Source: Mesorhizobium sp. YM1C-6-2
Lineage (GTDB): Bacteria > Pseudomonadota > Alphaproteobacteria > Rhizobiales > Rhizobiaceae
NCBI RefSeq assembly: GCF_003666685.1
Contig: NZ_RCIZ01000006.1
Coordinates: forward strand, 248,001 to 312,000
Direction of reading: 5' to 3'
Length of the DNA stretch: 64,000 nt
Shown: in pieces, positions 1 to 8,914 of the stretch
How the letters are laid out: the number at the start of each line of letters is the position of its first letter
How positions within the stretch are numbered: position 1 is the first letter of the stretch
The notes under the pieces: model-generated
What the model was told of the DNA's origin: nothing
What the model saw: only the letters and a program-made list of their open reading frames with translations
Database searches by the model: none
Translations under genes and position numbers: made by a program

Positions 1-304
1 GGTGCTGGATGTCGGCGCCGCCCTGCGATTTGGGCAGGATGATGCCGTCAGGGGCGGCCGCCACGACTGCTTCCAGATCGTCGCCGATGAGGCCGCTCGC
101 GAGATCGTTGACCCTGACATAGACGAGGGAAGAGCCGCCGCGCGGGGCGGCTCGGATCGCGTCTGCCGCGAGACCCCGGGCGAGGGGCTTGTTGTCGCGC
201 GCGACGGAATCCTCGAGATCGACGATCACCACGTCGGCGCCGGCCGAAAAACCCTTTTCGAGCTTTCGCTCGGAATCGCCGGGAACGAAAAGCAGCGAGC
301 GCAT
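1..304 (-). CDS. CoA ester lyase of the HpcH/HpaI (CitE-like) family, partial
   Basis: The N-terminal 101 residues are present; the rest lies beyond the window start. The protein begins MRSLLFVPGD and continues through ADVVIVDLEDSVA and a DGIILPK segment. These are the first strands of the CitE/malyl-CoA lyase TIM barrel, in which acidic residues of the DLED type bind the metal. The family cleaves or forms 3-hydroxyacyl-CoA thioesters such as citramalyl-, malyl- or beta-methylmalyl-CoA. The start ATG overlaps the stop codon of the upstream MaoC gene as ATGA, so the two are translationally coupled and probably act on the same acyl-CoA intermediate. The exact substrate cannot be read from the fragment. 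Confidence 0.85.
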   Translation of the reverse strand, partial: MRSLLFVPGDSERKLEKGFSAGADVVIVDLEDSVARDNKPLARGLAADAIRAAPRGGSSLVYVRVNDLASGLIGDDLEAVVAAAPDGIILPKSQGGADIQH

Positions 305-756
305 CAGGCGGCCATCTTCCTGATCATCGCCTGGCGGATGCATCTGGCCACCAGAGCGCCGTTCTGGTTGAACGCGCGGTGCTCGAACTCGACGATGCCT
401 CGGTCCGGTTTCGACTTCGAGTCGCGCACCGAGAGCACTTCGGTCTCGACCCGGATCGTGTCGCCAAGAAAGACGGGGTTGGGGAAGACGGTCTCGGTCA
501 TGCCGAGATTGGCGAGCGTGGTGCCGAGCGTCGTGTCGTGCACGGAGATGCCGATCATCAGGCCGAGCGTGAAGAGCGAGTTGACCAGCGGCTTGCCCCA
601 TTCGCTTTTGGAGGCGAAATCGAAGTCGATGTGCAAGGGTTGCGGGTTCAGCGTCATCGTCGAAAAGAGCATGTTGTCGCTCTCGGTGACGGTCTTGGTC
701 AGGCTGTGACGGAAAACGTGACCGACCTGGAATTCCTCGAGATAGAGCCCGGCCAT
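304..756 (-). CDS. MaoC-like acyl-CoA hydratase/dehydratase
   Basis: The 150-residue single hot-dog-fold protein contains the MaoC signature around PLHIDFDFA, giving the catalytic Asp/His of R-hydratases, followed by GISVHDTTLG and FLGDTIRVETEVLSV. Single-domain MaoC proteins of about 150 residues hydrate enoyl-CoA or mesaconyl-CoA substrates in the cytoplasm. The stop overlaps the start of the CitE-like lyase, a pairing common in branched-chain or C5 dicarboxyl-CoA degradation modules (for example a mesaconyl-CoA hydratase with a citramalyl- or methylmalyl-CoA lyase). The pairing is visible; the pathway is inferred. Confidence 0.85.
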   Translation of the reverse strand: MAGLYLEEFQVGHVFRHSLTKTVTESDNMLFSTMTLNPQPLHIDFDFASKSEWGKPLVNSLFTLGLMIGISVHDTTLGTTLANLGMTETVFPNPVFLGDTIRVETEVLSVRDSKSKPDRGIVEFEHRAFNQNGALVARCIRQAMIRKMAA

Positions 757-911
757 CCGCGATCCTCCCTGTATCCGCCACCGGAATAGGCGCAGCAGCG
801 TCCTCCGGCAAGCTAGTTAAAAAATATGGTGAACCAAACGTAAACCATTTCTGCCTAGGGTTCGAAGCCAAAGCCAAGGGGGTTGGCTAAGGGGTCCGGG
901 CGCAGGCTTTG

Positions 912-2033
912 ATGGTCGTCTCGCATTTTCTGAAATGGGTGAACACGGCAAAGGCGAACGAGCGCGCGGCCGCCGCCGCCGCACTCGCGCGCGCCTATGT
1001 CAACCATGACCTGCCCTTCGAGGACCGCTGCGCCGCGGAGGCGGCGCTGACGCTGCTGCTCGACGATCCCTCGGTGAAGGTACGCAAGACGATGGCCGAG
1101 GCGCTGGCGCTGTCGCGCCATGCGCCGCTGCATGTCGTCAGCGCGCTTGCCTCCGACCAGCCCGAGGTGGCCTCGGTGGTGCTGGCGCGCTCGCCGCTGC
1201 TGACCGACGCAGACCTGATCGAGCGGGTGCTGTCCGGCCAGAAGGGGATACAGAAACTCATAGCGGACCGACCGGCCGTCTCGATGGAACTGTCGGCGGC
1301 GCTCGCCGAGGTCGGCGAGGCGGAAGCCTGCCGTGCGCTCGTCGCCAACGAAGGGGCCGAGATCGCGGCGCTTTCCTTCCGCCGCATGGCAGAGCGCCTT
1401 GGCCACAACGGCGCGCTGCGCGAGGTGCTGATCGGCGACCGGCGGCTCCCTGCCGACTGCCGCCACATGCTGCTCGTGAAACTCGGCGAGGCGCTGAAGG
1501 GCTCGCCGCTGGTGGTCGCGCTGATGGGCACGTCGCGCGCCGAACGCGTGCTCAGGGACGCCTGCGTGAAGGCTTCGCTGACGCTGATCGACGGCACAGG
1601 CTCCGCGGATCATGCCGCACTGATCACGCATCTCAGGGTGCGCGGCGACCTGACGGCCAGCTTCATCATCCGGGCGCTGGCGCACGGCAAGGTCGACTTC
1701 TTCGGCTCGGCGCTGGTGGCGCTGGCCGGCCAGTCGGGAGAACGCGTGCGCTCGCTGCTTGCGGCGGGGAGCGACGTCGCGCTGTCGGCGGTCTTCCGCA
1801 AGGCGGGCCTCTCGGAAGCCGTCCACGGCATATTGATCCGTGCGCTCAAAGTGTGGCGGGAGGTCGCCAACGGCAAACGTGTCGCCGGCGCCCAGGAGGT
1901 TTCCTGGCTGATGCTGCAGGAACTTGGCGGCCAGGCGGCCGAAGGCGATCTCGGGACTCTGCTGAAGTCGATCCACCTCGATGCGCTGCGGGAGAACGCG
2001 CGGGAGCATGCGCTGGCGATCGCGGCGGCCTGA
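912..2033 (+). CDS. DUF2336 domain protein (alpha-helical repeat protein)
   Basis: About 373 residues, almost entirely helical, rich in Ala and Leu. It shows HEAT-like repeats early on (for example EDRCAAEAALTLLLDDPSVKV, residues about 35-55, and APLHVVSALASDQPEVASVVL, about 70-90). The arrangement resembles the alphaproteobacterial DUF2336 family, whose function is not established. There is no signal peptide or membrane segment. I start at the ATG; a TTG codon lies directly before it, and neither has a convincing ribosome-binding site. It is transcribed divergently from the MaoC gene and followed by a palindromic repeat, so it appears to be a single-gene unit. Confidence 0.7.
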   Translation: MVVSHFLKWVNTAKANERAAAAAALARAYVNHDLPFEDRCAAEAALTLLLDDPSVKVRKTMAEALALSRHAPLHVVSALASDQPEVASVVLARSPLLTDADLIERVLSGQKGIQKLIADRPAVSMELSAALAEVGEAEACRALVANEGAEIAALSFRRMAERLGHNGALREVLIGDRRLPADCRHMLLVKLGEALKGSPLVVALMGTSRAERVLRDACVKASLTLIDGTGSADHAALITHLRVRGDLTASFIIRALAHGKVDFFGSALVALAGQSGERVRSLLAAGSDVALSAVFRKAGLSEAVHGILIRALKVWREVANGKRVAGAQEVSWLMLQELGGQAAEGDLGTLLKSIHLDALRENAREHALAIAAA

Positions 2034-2044
2034 GGCTTACCGAA

Positions 2045-2161
2045 ATTCAGGTCAGGCCGGCCTGCAAATGGCGGTTTTCTCCGCTTCCGGTGCTCAGGTA
2101 CCAAAGTACGCTCCGCTCCGGTTCTCGAAACCCACCATTTTCGACTCGCCCTGACCTGAAT
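2045..2161. repeat. Long imperfect palindrome (RIME-like intergenic element)
   Basis: The element opens with ATTCAGGTCAGG (2045-2056) and closes with its exact reverse complement (2150-2161). Inside, the arms stay similar, with AAATGGCGG near 2066 matched by the complement of CCACCATTT near 2130, and the centre carries TACCAAAGTAC-like sequence. The 117-bp span is intergenic between the converging DUF2336 and EamA genes. Rhizobial genomes carry mosaic palindromic elements of about this size (RIME class); whether this is a member needs a repeat search. I see no second copy in the window. A transcript would fold into a long hairpin and could act as a terminator for both neighbours. Confidence 0.6.
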
Positions 2162-2201
2162 CTCGACAAGCCTCCCACGGGTATAGCCGAACGCCTGGCC
2201 G

Positions 2202-3104
2202 TCAGCCTGCCGGCAGCGGCGGTGTTGGCCTGCGGGCGCGGAAGGCATGCACGACGACCGCCGCCATGACCACCGCACCGCCGGCAATGCTGGCGGCGGG
2301 CGGCAGTTCGGCGAGGAACATCCAGGCGAAGAGAATGGCGATGGGGACCTCTGCCGAACCGAGCACGCCGGCTTCGGACGCCGGAACCAGGCGCGTGCCT
2401 TCCGTCCACAAGACCACGGCGCAGGCAAAGGTGAAGCCGAAGCCGATCATGCGCCAGGCGTCGGCCGTCGAGACCGCCAACGGATCGACGATGAACCATC
2501 CCATGGCGAAGAGTATGTAGGCCGACACCGCGCCGACCCAGACGACCGGCGTGTCGCGGAAGGCCCGGATCATAACCATGTAGAGCGCGGCGCCGGCGGT
2601 CATGGTGACTGCGACAAGGTCGCCGAAAAAGTGTCCGCCGCCGAGCCCGCCCGATACGATGATGGCGACGCCGAGCAGGCAAACCAGGGACATGGCGATG
2701 GTGGCGGCCTGCGGGCGCACGCGCAGGAAGGCCCATTCCAGCGCGGCGGCCATCAGCGGGACAGCCGCGTAGATGATCGCGACATTGGCGACATAGGTGT
2801 ATTTGAAGGAAGCGATGAAGCCCAAGGAGGCGAGCACGCCTACGGCGACCATTGTCCAGCCGCGCCAGCCGAGCGCGAGGCTCAGCCCGCTCCGGCCCGA
2901 CCGCCACAGTACATAGCCGGTGATCAGCAGGCCGCCGACCAGGCCGCGCCAGCAGGCGATCGTCCACGGGTCGCTGGAGATCGATTTGGTGAAGATGCCG
3001 GCCATGGCGAAGAAAGCCGCCGAAGCGACGATCAGGCCGACGCCCAGGCTGTGCCCGGCGACAGGCGCCGTGTTGGAGGATGAAACGGTGGCTTGGCTGC
3101 TCAT
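2202..3104 (-). CDS. DMT-superfamily transporter, EamA type
   Basis: The 300-residue integral membrane protein carries two tandem EamA repeats, about ten hydrophobic segments in all. Segment starts include GLIVASAAFFAMAGIFTKSI (about 22-41) and a second repeat with LFAWMFLAELPPAASIAGGA near residue 265, the typical end of EamA repeat two. Members export amino acids, purines or other metabolites across the inner membrane; the substrate cannot be predicted. The start is the first ATG after the promoter gap. It stands alone, convergent with the DUF2336 gene and upstream of a separate hydrolase gene on the same strand. Confidence 0.85.
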   Translation of the reverse strand: MSSQATVSSSNTAPVAGHSLGVGLIVASAAFFAMAGIFTKSISSDPWTIACWRGLVGGLLITGYVLWRSGRSGLSLALGWRGWTMVAVGVLASLGFIASFKYTYVANVAIIYAAVPLMAAALEWAFLRVRPQAATIAMSLVCLLGVAIIVSGGLGGGHFFGDLVAVTMTAGAALYMVMIRAFRDTPVVWVGAVSAYILFAMGWFIVDPLAVSTADAWRMIGFGFTFACAVVLWTEGTRLVPASEAGVLGSAEVPIAILFAWMFLAELPPAASIAGGAVVMAAVVVHAFRARRPTPPLPAG

Positions 3105-3227
3105 GCGGCCACCATATAGACGGAGCTTCCGCCAACGCCATGTCAGCAGAGAGGCCGAACTATCGAGCCAGACCGTGCGAGCCAGCCCACGTTGCCGGGT
3201 CGGGCATGCTCCCGCATGGGGGCCGAC

Positions 3228-4160
3228 CTAAGGAGACGACGGGTCGCCCGGGATGCGACCACCGCTGGCGGACGCCTCGACGAAGTTGACGATCTCCGTC
3301 GTCAGACCGTCGCTCCAGATGTCATTGTGGCCCGACGCGTCATCGATCAGCATACGCTTGGGTTCTGGTGCGATGCGGTAGAGCGCCTCGCCGGAGGACA
3401 GCGGGATGACGGTGTCGCGCCGGCCATGGATGAAGAGTTTCGGCTGCTTCACCTTCGCGATACGCAGATCGGAGCGGAACGGATCCCTGATCAGCTGGGC
3501 GACGGGAAGGAATCGGTACTGCGCCTGCGCGACCGACAGGACCGACAGATAGGCGGAGATGAGGACGACGCCCGCAGCCGGCCGCTCGGCGGCGGTGTTG
3601 ACGGCGACGCCGCTGCCCAGCGACTGGCCGACGAGCACGATACCGCCGCCGTCTTTCGCGGACAGCCAGTCGAAGGCGGCGAGGCCGTCCGTCAGCAGTC
3701 CCGCTTCGCTCGGCGAGCCCGTCGATCCCGGATAGCCGCGGTAGGAAAGCGCCAGAAGACCGATGCCCTGCGAGCCGAGCGCCCTGGCCAGGAAGGCGAA
3801 GTTGCCCGGCCAGTCGGCATTGCCGAGGAAGAATAGCACAGAAGGTTTGCCCGGCCGGGCCGCGCTGTACAGCGCATGCAGCGTTTCGCCGTCGGGTGTG
3901 GTTATTGCGACCGCTTCGCCCCATTGCGGGGCGGGTGGCGGCTCGGAGCCGGCGCCTGGGAAGAGGATGGAGCGCTGGGAGAAATACATGAAGACGACGA
4001 GCGCCGCGTAGCCGACGAGCGCGATCAGCAGAAAGGTGATCAGTGACTTTCCGATGGCTGCGTCCTCCGCACTCGGTCCAGGAGGCTCGATCCCGGACGG
4101 ACCGAATTCAGCATGTTCGCTAGTGAAGCGGAAGTGCACAGGCGATAGAGTCGGCGTCAT
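3228..4160 (-). CDS. Membrane-anchored alpha/beta hydrolase (BEM46/ABHD13-like)
   Basis: About 310 residues. An N-terminal membrane anchor (LITFLLIALVGYAALVVFMY, about 40-59) precedes the segment with SQRSILFPGAG typical of BEM46-like hydrolases. The catalytic triad can be read as Ser in GQSLGSG, Asp in HGRRDTVIP and His in DASGHND. The product is probably a periplasm- or membrane-facing serine hydrolase with unknown substrate. The first 36 residues before the anchor look poorly conserved. A strong GGAGGA lies 7 nt before an ATC codon at residue 37, so the true start may be internal and non-canonical. It is divergent from the ProC-like gene. Confidence 0.8.
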   Translation of the reverse strand: MTPTLSPVHFRFTSEHAEFGPSGIEPPGPSAEDAAIGKSLITFLLIALVGYAALVVFMYFSQRSILFPGAGSEPPPAPQWGEAVAITTPDGETLHALYSAARPGKPSVLFFLGNADWPGNFAFLARALGSQGIGLLALSYRGYPGSTGSPSEAGLLTDGLAAFDWLSAKDGGGIVLVGQSLGSGVAVNTAAERPAAGVVLISAYLSVLSVAQAQYRFLPVAQLIRDPFRSDLRIAKVKQPKLFIHGRRDTVIPLSSGEALYRIAPEPKRMLIDDASGHNDIWSDGLTTEIVNFVEASASGGRIPGDPSSP

Positions 4161-4198
4161 CGCCGAGTGACGGCGACATCGAACCAGCGGGACATCCC

Positions 4199-4969
4199 AT
4201 GAAACTCGGCTTCATCGGCACGGGCGCGCTCACATCGGCGATCGTCACCGGGCTCAAATCCGTAGCGAAGAATCCGGCGCCGATCCTGCTGTCGCCGCGC
4301 AGCGAGAGCATCTCGGCCGATCTGGCTGCCCGCTACCCGGATGTGCGTGTCGCAGACGACAACCAGGCGGTCCTCGACGGTTGCGACACGGTCATGCTCG
4401 GGGTTCGGCCGCAGGTCGCACATGAGGTGCTTTCCGGATTGCGGTTTCGCCGCGACCATCACGTCGTCAGCCTGATCGCCACCGTATCGCGCGAGGAGAT
4501 AGCCGCCCTGGCCGCTCCCGCCGAGTGCGTGACCAAAGCGCTTCCGATGCCGATGATCGCCCGCGGGCAGGGGGCGACGATCATCTGTCCGCCGGATCGA
4601 AGCATGGCGGCCTTGTTCGGCAGTCTCGGCAAGGCGATCGAAGTCGAGAGTTCTGGAGAGTTCGACGCGATGAGCGTCGTCACCGCGACATACGCCACCT
4701 ATTTCAAATATCTCGAGACGATCCATGCCTGGCTGAAGGGCCAGGGCGTTCCGGATGACAAGGGGCGCGACTATATCGCCACCCTCTTCAAGGCCCTGGC
4801 GCAGGCTCCTGACACGAAGCCGGATGCCGACTTCACCCACCTGGCAGCGGACTATGCGACGCGCGGCGGCATCAACGAACAGGTTTTACGCGAACTCACG
4901 TCGCGAGGCATGTTCGAGGCGCTGGCCGAAAGCCTTGACGGCGTGCACCGGCGCATCCTGGCGGACTGA
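4199..4969 (+). CDS. Pyrroline-5-carboxylate reductase-like NAD(P)-dependent protein
   Basis: The 256-residue protein has an N-terminal Rossmann fold, with GFIGTGALTSAIVTGL as the dinucleotide-binding motif. A C-terminal helical dimerisation domain follows, including the stretch ending LAADYATRGGINEQVL, which corresponds to the ProC signature around the substrate site (PGGxNE in canonical ProC, here RGGINE). Canonical ProC reduces pyrroline-5-carboxylate to proline. The replacement of PGG by RGG and the alphaproteobacterial clade suggest a paralogue rather than the housekeeping proC, so I leave the symbol blank. It is convergent with parE, with 6 nt between the stop codons. Confidence 0.75.
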   Translation: MKLGFIGTGALTSAIVTGLKSVAKNPAPILLSPRSESISADLAARYPDVRVADDNQAVLDGCDTVMLGVRPQVAHEVLSGLRFRRDHHVVSLIATVSREEIAALAAPAECVTKALPMPMIARGQGATIICPPDRSMAALFGSLGKAIEVESSGEFDAMSVVTATYATYFKYLETIHAWLKGQGVPDDKGRDYIATLFKALAQAPDTKPDADFTHLAADYATRGGINEQVLRELTSRGMFEALAESLDGVHRRILAD

Positions 4970-4975
4970 TCCCGA

Positions 4976-7045
4976 CTAGATATCCAGCGCTTCGGCGTCG
5001 GCGAATTCGGCGCGCTCCTGAATGAAGCGGAAGCGCAATTCCGGCTTGGTGCCCATCAGCGCGTCTACGGAAGCCTTGGTGCCCTCGGGATCGGTGTCGT
5101 CGGCCTCGACGCGAAGCAGCGTGCGCTTCCTCGGGTCCATGGTGGTTTCCTTGAGCTGCGCGGCCATCATCTCGCCGAGACCCTTGAAGCGGCCGATCTC
5201 GATCTTGCCGCGCCCGGTGAACTCGGTCTTCAAGAGCTCGTCCTTGTGGGCGTCGTCGCGCGCATAGGCGACCTTGCCGCCCTGGCGGATCGAGTAGAGC
5301 GGCGGCACCGCCATGTAGAGATGGCCGCCACGGATCAGCTGCGGCATCTCCTGGTAGAAGAAGGTGATCAGCAGCGAGGCGATGTGCGCGCCGTCGACGT
5401 CGGCGTCGGTCATGATGATCACGCGGTCGTAGCGCAAATCCTCGTCGCGGTATTTCGAGCGGGTGCCGCAGCCGAGCGCCTGGATCAGGTCGGAGATGGT
5501 CTGGTTGGCGGCGAGCTTGTCGTTGCCGGCGCTGGCGACGTTGAGGATTTTGCCGCGCAGCGGCAGCACCGCCTGGCTGGCGCGGTCACGCGCCTGCTTG
5601 GCCGAGCCGCCGGCGGAATCGCCTTCGACGATGAAGATCTCGGCGCCTGCTGCGGCGTTCTGGGTGCAGTCGGCGAGCTTGCCGGGGAGCCTGAGCTTGC
5701 GCACCGCCGTCTTGCGCGAGACTTCGCGTTCCTGGCGGCGGCGGACGCGCTCGTCGGCGCGCTGGATCACCCAGTCGAGCAGCTTCGAGGCTTCCTGCGG
5801 ATTGGCGGCGAGCCAATGGTCGAACGGATCGCGGATCGCGGCGTCGACGATGCGGATCGCCTCGGTCGTCGCCAGCCTGTCCTTGGTCTGGCCGACGAAT
5901 TCCGGCTCGCGGATGAAGACCGACAGCATGCCGGCCGCCGAGATCATGACGTCGTCGCTGGTAAGGATCGAGGCGCGCTTGTTGCCGGTCAGATCGGCGT
6001 AGGCGCGCAGGCCGCGCAGCAGCACGTTGCGCAGGCCTGCCTCATGCGTGCCGCCCTCATGGGTCGGGATGGTGTTGCAGTAGGAGTTGAGGAAGCCGTC
6101 ACCGCCATACCAGGTGACGGCCCATTCGACCGAGCCGTGGCCGCTCTGCTTCTCGCTTTTGCCGGCGAAGATCTCGCGGGTGACCTGGAAGTCGCTGCCG
6201 AGCGAGGCCGCGAGATAGTCCTTCAGGCCGCCGGGGAAATGGAAGACGGCCTTCTCAGGCGTCTCGTCCTTCTCCGTCAGGAGCTTCGGATCGCAGTTCC
6301 AGCGGATCTCGACGCCGCCGAACAGATAGGCCTTGGAGCGCGCCATGCGGTAGAGGCGCGCCGGCTCGAAATGGGCGTTCTTGCCGAAGATTTCCGGGTC
6401 GGGGTGGAAGCGCGTGCGCGTGCCGCGGCGATTGTGGACCTCGCCGACCTGCTCCAGCTTGCCCTGCGGGATGCCGCGCGCGAAGCGCATGCGGTAGAGT
6501 TGGCGGCCGCGCGCCACCTCGACTTCCAGCACATCGGACAGCGCGTTGACGACGGAGACGCCGACGCCGTGCAGGCCGCCGGAAGTCTCGTACACCTTGG
6601 AGTCGAACTTGCCGCCCGCATGCAGCGTGCACATGATGACTTCAAGCGCGGATTTCTTGGGGAATTTCGGGTGCGGGTCGATGGGGATGCCGCGCCCGTT
6701 GTCGGTGACGGTAAGGAAGCCGTCGGCCGAGAGGTCGACCTCGATGAAGGTGGCGTGGCCGGCGACCGCCTCGTCCATGGAGTTGTCGATGACCTCGGCG
6801 AAGAGGTGATGCAGCGCCTTCTCGTCGGTGCCGCCGATATACATGCCGGGACGCCGGCGGACGGGTTCGAGACCCTCCAGGACCTCGATGTCCGCGGCGG
6901 AATAGCCTTCGCTGCCGTCCTTGGCCGGGGCCGCCGACTGGGCGCTGCGCTTGGCGGCGGCCTGCAGGATGGGGTCGAGCGGCCGCGACACCGAGCGTGG
7001 CGCGGGCTTTTCGGCACGGGAGAAGAGGTCGTCTCTGTCGTCCAT
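4976..7045 (-). CDS. parE: DNA topoisomerase IV subunit B
   Basis: The 689-residue type IIA topoisomerase ATPase subunit decatenates daughter chromosomes together with ParC. It has a GHKL ATPase domain (NSMDEAVAG, TDNGRGIP, then GGLHGVGVSVVNAL), a transducer domain, and a TOPRIM domain with EGDSAGGSAKQARDR and DADVDGAHI. The C-terminal end has GRFKGLGEM. Length and the missing GyrB-type insertion favour ParE over GyrB. The extra N-terminal 30 residues before the ATPase fold are disordered. I use the ATG at residue 5 of a slightly longer frame beginning with TTG. The gene is monocistronic, downstream of the DUF1275 gene on the same strand. Confidence 0.93.
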   Translation of the reverse strand: MDDRDDLFSRAEKPAPRSVSRPLDPILQAAAKRSAQSAAPAKDGSEGYSAADIEVLEGLEPVRRRPGMYIGGTDEKALHHLFAEVIDNSMDEAVAGHATFIEVDLSADGFLTVTDNGRGIPIDPHPKFPKKSALEVIMCTLHAGGKFDSKVYETSGGLHGVGVSVVNALSDVLEVEVARGRQLYRMRFARGIPQGKLEQVGEVHNRRGTRTRFHPDPEIFGKNAHFEPARLYRMARSKAYLFGGVEIRWNCDPKLLTEKDETPEKAVFHFPGGLKDYLAASLGSDFQVTREIFAGKSEKQSGHGSVEWAVTWYGGDGFLNSYCNTIPTHEGGTHEAGLRNVLLRGLRAYADLTGNKRASILTSDDVMISAAGMLSVFIREPEFVGQTKDRLATTEAIRIVDAAIRDPFDHWLAANPQEASKLLDWVIQRADERVRRRQEREVSRKTAVRKLRLPGKLADCTQNAAAGAEIFIVEGDSAGGSAKQARDRASQAVLPLRGKILNVASAGNDKLAANQTISDLIQALGCGTRSKYRDEDLRYDRVIIMTDADVDGAHIASLLITFFYQEMPQLIRGGHLYMAVPPLYSIRQGGKVAYARDDAHKDELLKTEFTGRGKIEIGRFKGLGEMMAAQLKETTMDPRKRTLLRVEADDTDPEGTKASVDALMGTKPELRFRFIQERAEFADAEALDI

Positions 7046-7135
7046 AGGATTTTTCAAGTCAGCGAATCAGGGTTGAATACTGCCACGGAGAGCCATGTGA
7101 AGAACAGAGTTCCCGTTCCGTTCGGCAGGCAGTGC

Positions 7136-7741
7136 CTATCTAGGCGCTAGCTTCATGAATGCCAAGCCAATAAGGCCGACTGCGGGCAACCACAAGGCGA
7201 CGAGCCCGATTTCGCCATAGGCGAGCGCTCCGCAGAGTGCGCCGACGAGCAGGCCGAGCCACAGCAGGAGGTAAGGCAGCCATGCCCAGCGCGGACCGCC
7301 CTGAACGGCTGCGACGATCGTCTGCCCCAGCTTGACCAGATTGCCTGTCATGTAGGTGACCGCCATGGCGCCCTGGCCGGACCGCAAGACGGTGTTCATC
7401 GCCCCCATGACGAACGGCGTGACCATTATGGCGGCATCGTCCAGCCGCATCGCGGCAAGTGCCGTCGCGACGCCGAGCAGCGCCGCCAGGACGAGCAGGC
7501 CGAGCGATGCCGAAAGACGCTGCTCCGCCAGGGTGCCGACCATGACGCCCAGAACGAAGAGAACGACCAGCGCGAGCGGAAGGATGGCGCCGGCAAGGCC
7601 ATCGGGCAGCACCGCGGCCATCTGGGTCGAGTTGCCGCTCATGAAGGAGACGAAATAGCCGCCGAGATGCATGAAGCCCAAAGCGTCGACGAAGCCCGCC
7701 AGCAAGGACAGGGCGACGGCCATGGCGACCCGCCGGATCAT
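7136..7741 (-). CDS. YoaK/DUF1275 family membrane protein
   Basis: The 201-residue protein has about six hydrophobic helices. It opens with an AVALSLLAGFVDALGFMHLGG-type segment and the conserved SFMSGNSTQ motif, both hallmarks of DUF1275, with MTGNLVKLG marking the second half. The biochemical role of the family is unknown. It sits between parE and the divergent cpaB, with a 168-bp gap towards cpaB that must hold the promoters for both. The start is the first ATG of the family-length protein. Confidence 0.85.
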   Translation of the reverse strand: MIRRVAMAVALSLLAGFVDALGFMHLGGYFVSFMSGNSTQMAAVLPDGLAGAILPLALVVLFVLGVMVGTLAEQRLSASLGLLVLAALLGVATALAAMRLDDAAIMVTPFVMGAMNTVLRSGQGAMAVTYMTGNLVKLGQTIVAAVQGGPRWAWLPYLLLWLGLLVGALCGALAYGEIGLVALWLPAVGLIGLAFMKLAPR

Positions 7742-7909
7742 GGTGCCCAGGCCGGCATTTGAATTGAAAGCAACTGTTCAATCCAAACCATTCGATAACC
7801 AACGATGCCGAAATGAAGCCCGTGGGCGCGGCCCGATTCCTGAATCTTTAACAAAGCAACGTAGCCTGACCCCAATAACAAAAGAACAGGCAATACAGGG
7901 ATTTTCGGG

Positions 7910-8860
7910 GTGCGGGGCAAGGCTGTCACGATGATCGGCATCGCCGCCGTTTTCGGCGCGATCTCGATATTTGCCGCTGACCTTTGGGTCAAAAGCGCGG
8001 CGGAAGCACGCATCGACCCGATAGAGGTCAGCGTGCCGGTTCCGGATGTGCCGAAGGTCGAGTTCAAGACCATCGTGGTCGCCGCTGCGCCGCTGCGCTT
8101 CGGCATGGAGCTCGACCGCACGCAGCTCAGCGAGATCCCGTGGCCGCAGGACAATCTTCCCGAGGGCGCGTTCGGCTCGATCGACGAGCTGTTCGCCGAT
8201 GGCTCGCGCGTGGTGCTGTCGCCGATGGAGACCAGCGAACCGGTGCTTCTGGCAAAGCTTTCGGGCGAAAACGGCCGCGCCACGCTCTCCAACCTGCTGT
8301 CGCCGGGCATGCGCGCCGTGACCGTCAGGACGGACGAGATCGCCGGCGTCGGCGGCTTCGTCACGCCGGGCGACCGCGTCGACATCGTGCTGACGCGCGA
8401 TGCCGGCGCCATCCAGGAGGTCTCGGACAACGCGGCAGGCGCCGCCGGCTCGACGATCACCACCGAGGTGGTGGTCGAGAACGCCAAGGTGCTGACGGTC
8501 GGGCAGGGCGCCGACGTGCGCCAGACCAGCCCGCAGGTCGTCAATTCGGTGACGGTCGAGGTCGACGCGGCGGGGGCCAGGAAGATCGCGTTGGCGCGCA
8601 ATGTCGGCTCGCTGTCGCTGTCGCTGCGCTCCTCCAATGACGCCAGCTCGGCCGGCGACGGCGTGACGACGATCTCGTCGTTCGGCGGCTCGGTGGCGGC
8701 GGACGCCATGGATGCAGCAGGCGGGTTCTTCGGGAAGCTGACGGCCGAGCCGGAAGGGCCGAAATTCAAGACGGTGATCGTGACGCGCGGCCTGCAGCCG
8801 CACTCTTATCAAGTCGTGACGCCGCAAAAGCCGAGCGCGCGCGGCGAGACGTCGAACTGA
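7910..8860 (+). CDS. cpaB: Flp/Tad pilus assembly protein CpaB
   Basis: The 316-residue protein has an N-terminal membrane anchor (MIGIAAVFGAISIFAADLW) and a SAF/RcpC-type beta-clip domain. Visible features are VAAAPLRFGMELD, the GMRAVTVRTDEIAGVGGFV core and PGDRVDIVLTRD. CpaB/RcpC lies in the periplasm, associated with the secretin of the Tad secretion machine. The start is a GTG; the next in-frame ATG is at codon 8. It opens a tightly packed operon running to tadC. The upstream gap contains a TTAAC element, but I cannot define a promoter. Confidence 0.9.
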   Translation: MRGKAVTMIGIAAVFGAISIFAADLWVKSAAEARIDPIEVSVPVPDVPKVEFKTIVVAAAPLRFGMELDRTQLSEIPWPQDNLPEGAFGSIDELFADGSRVVLSPMETSEPVLLAKLSGENGRATLSNLLSPGMRAVTVRTDEIAGVGGFVTPGDRVDIVLTRDAGAIQEVSDNAAGAAGSTITTEVVVENAKVLTVGQGADVRQTSPQVVNSVTVEVDAAGARKIALARNVGSLSLSLRSSNDASSAGDGVTTISSFGGSVAADAMDAAGGFFGKLTAEPEGPKFKTVIVTRGLQPHSYQVVTPQKPSARGETSN

Positions 8861-8914
8861 ACGTTGAAGTGAACCCGGCGGGGACACCGGGCAGGAACGG
8901 GCATTGGGGAAGTG

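Noticed and set aside
5246..7150. 634-codon open frame on the plus strand
   Set aside because: It is antisense to parE, whose motifs are complete on the minus strand. It has no ribosome-binding site or recognisable family.
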